DNA of 48,565 nucleotides, from positions 1 to 48,565 of the forward strand of contig NZ_WQLB01000034.1 of NCBI RefSeq assembly GCF_009755355.1, given 5' to 3'. The notes below the pieces were generated by a model. The model saw nothing but the letters and a program-made list of their open reading frames with translations. It had not been told where the DNA came from and searched no databases. This document shows positions 47,438 through 48,565 of this stretch, piece by piece (position 1 is the stretch's first letter; each line of letters starts with the position of its first letter). Made by a program: the position numbers and the translations under genes. The stretch is from Deinococcus arboris. Lineage in GTDB: Bacteria > Deinococcota > Deinococci > Deinococcales > Deinococcaceae.

Positions 47438-47872
47438 ATGGCAAAGCGCACCCCCAAACGCAACCTGAGCCTGCCGCTTGTCGATGCCGACACGTGCGCC
47501 TGCTGCGGCACCCCGTTGCCCTCTGGCCAGGGCTATGACGTGCCCCACATCGGTGCTGTTGGCCCAGTGTGCGCCACCAAATTCGGCGCGCTTGGCGAGC
47601 TGATCACCTGGGTCAACGGCCGCAACGTGACCGACGTGTCGAGTCAGGAAGCGTGGCGGGTCGGGAGCCGCCTGATCTACACGCTGAAAAACATCGGCTT
47701 CAAGGTTCAAGTGATTGATGGCGTTCTGCAGGTCGGCAAGCTTGAACGCAAGAAGAAGGATGCAGCCAAGTCGTACAAGCGGCGCCGGGCTGAACTGATC
47801 CGGGACCTGCAACTCGCACAGACCCTCTTCGACGAAAAGGGGGAGCAATTGCCCCTACAGGGCGTGGCGTGA
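47438..47872 (+). CDS. first gene of rightward early operon, zinc-motif protein
   Basis: A 144-residue basic protein with GGAG 6 nt before the ATG. The N-terminal CACCGTPLPSG and a later VCATKF suggest a zinc site; the C-terminal third is a lysine/arginine-rich helix (KLERKKKDAAKSYKRRRAELI). The pattern GYDVPHIGAVGPVCATKFGAL is often seen in short phage proteins of unknown function. Expressed from the promoter under repressor control. Confidence 0.65.
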   Translation: MAKRTPKRNLSLPLVDADTCACCGTPLPSGQGYDVPHIGAVGPVCATKFGALGELITWVNGRNVTDVSSQEAWRVGSRLIYTLKNIGFKVQVIDGVLQVGKLERKKKDAAKSYKRRRAELIRDLQLAQTLFDEKGEQLPLQGVA

Positions 47873-48099
47873 CTCGTACAGGCACCTTCGTGCCTGCCAG
47901 CCTGCACGTCCTCACACCTGGGTTGGCGGCAGAGGCTCTGCGGGAGACCGCACGCGGCCTGCTGCGGCGGGCTGACCGTTTAGACGGCTGCCGCAGCAGG
48001 GTCACTTTCCTGGATGCCCCCAGCGGCCTGTGCAGCTGCTGCGGCGAGTACGTGACCGGGGACCGATGCCCGCACTGCCAGATCGGGGCGCGCGCATGA
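47869..48099 (+). CDS. zinc-ribbon micro-protein
   Basis: 76 residues with GTG overlapping the previous stop (GTGA). The C-terminus has CSCCGEYVTGDRCPHC, four cysteines arranged as a zinc ribbon. Basic N-terminal helix (EALRETARGLLRRADRL). No family is recognised; probably a nucleic-acid or protein-binding early protein. Confidence 0.6.
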   Translation: MTRTGTFVPASLHVLTPGLAAEALRETARGLLRRADRLDGCRSRVTFLDAPSGLCSCCGEYVTGDRCPHCQIGARA

Positions 48100-48134
48100 C
48101 CTGGTGGCCAGCGCAGCTGGTGACGGCGCGGTGA
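48096..48134 (+). CDS. 12-codon coupling ORF
   Basis: ATG overlaps the upstream stop (ATGA) and its own TGA overlaps the next GTG (GTGA), giving MTWWPAQLVTAR. It may be a real micro-peptide or just a relay that couples translation of the flanking genes. Confidence 0.3.
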   Translation: MTWWPAQLVTAR

Positions 48135-48565
48135 TCTCGCCTGAGATGCAGCCGGTGCTCCTGCTGGGCCTGCTGACCATCTACGTCGTTCTTGGGGCGA
48201 TTGGCATTCGCCGGTCGCCCCCTTCTCGTACCCCCCCGCCCCCGCCCACGTTCGAGGAATGGGCCCACATCTACGACAGCACCGGCCGCGGAAGTCGCCG
48301 GGAGCGCGATCCCCTAGAGGACGCGGTGTACAGCGCCTACGCGCTCGGCGCTGTCTGCCGGAGGAAGTCAATGACCACCACTGCCCCTGTCCGCCCTCAA
48401 AGCCGCTTGCTCACGTTCATCCTGCGCCCTCTCCTACACACGCTGAAGGCTCTGGTCAAACGGTACCGCCGCACGGCCGCCGAAGTCCTGGCCTTTGCCG
48501 GCGGAATGCTGTGCTTCGTCACGCTGCTCAGCCTTGAATTCAGCCCCGCGCTGGCCTTGGCGCCC
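48131..48565 (+). CDS. membrane protein running off the right edge (joins 1-81)
   Basis: An open frame from GTG at 48131 to the last base, exactly on a codon boundary. N-terminal hydrophobic segment (VLLLGLLTIYVVLGAIGI), a proline-rich linker, an acidic soluble part, then from an internal ATG at 48371 (GGAGG 6 nt upstream) a basic region and a second hydrophobic segment (EVLAFAGGMLCFVTLLSL). With positions 1-81 it makes about 171 residues and three membrane segments. Either one long protein or two overlapping products from two starts. The function is unknown. Confidence 0.65.
   Translation, partial: MISPEMQPVLLLGLLTIYVVLGAIGIRRSPPSRTPPPPPTFEEWAHIYDSTGRGSRRERDPLEDAVYSAYALGAVCRRKSMTTTAPVRPQSRLLTFILRPLLHTLKALVKRYRRTAAEVLAFAGGMLCFVTLLSLEFSPALALAP

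Overview
The window reads as one complete circular replicon of about 48.6 kb from a GC-rich Deinococcus-like bacterium, organised as a phage-plasmid (a plasmid carrying a siphophage head-tail module). Circularity is inferred: an open frame that runs off the right end at 48565 continues without a break into position 1 and stops at 81, and the chain of ATGA/GTGA-coupled early genes continues across the same join. The Deinococcus assignment is also inferred. It rests on high GC, many apparently leaderless promoters (TAnnnT about 6 nt before the start codon), a XerC-type recombinase beside ParA, and an IrrE-like ImmA peptidase.

Layout. (1) Control region, 45.6-47.4 kb: XRE repressor plus ImmA/IrrE peptidase, a second small XRE regulator, and shared TCTACCAGA operator-like sites at both promoters. 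(2) Rightward early operon, 47.4 kb across the join to 4.76 kb: small zinc-motif proteins, a membrane protein, a DnaQ-like fold that has lost its catalytic residues, winged-helix proteins and a very large ParB-like protein. (3) Accessory and plasmid-maintenance region, 4.8-17 kb: an AT-rich OLD-family nuclease, a ParA/small-partner partition locus with a repeat-rich site, a tyrosine recombinase, a solitary Cas2-fold protein, several DNA-binding proteins, an 860-residue winged-helix-array protein and an AT-rich ApeA-like HEPN protein. (4) Leftward late module, 38.9 to 17.07 kb (transcribed on the minus strand): terminases, portal, scaffold, decoration, major capsid, connectors, tail terminator, tail tube, frameshifted tail-assembly chaperone and a 2276-residue tape measure. 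A HEPN gene pair and one plus-strand gene are inserted as morons. (5) Leftward replication/early operon, 45.6 to 39.35 kb: an O-like replication protein carrying 23-bp iterons and a DnaA box inside its gene, a membrane protein, three proline-rich micro-proteins, a coupled six-gene set including RusA, and a candidate late regulator.

How it may work: the XRE/ImmA switch would hold lysogeny; the ParA locus, ParB-like protein and recombinase would keep the circle stable; Rep would start replication from iterons in its own gene; and the late regulator would activate the head-tail operon. The late operon stops at the tape measure. I see no distal tail, baseplate, receptor-binding, holin or endolysin genes, so the element is either defective or relies on help. 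Most unusual points: three head genes share a signal-peptide-like leader; an exact CGTTAGCG box recurs only in gene leaders; a tRNA-like minihelix with encoded CCA lies upstream of the terminase genes; and the rep iterons share a core with the par site.
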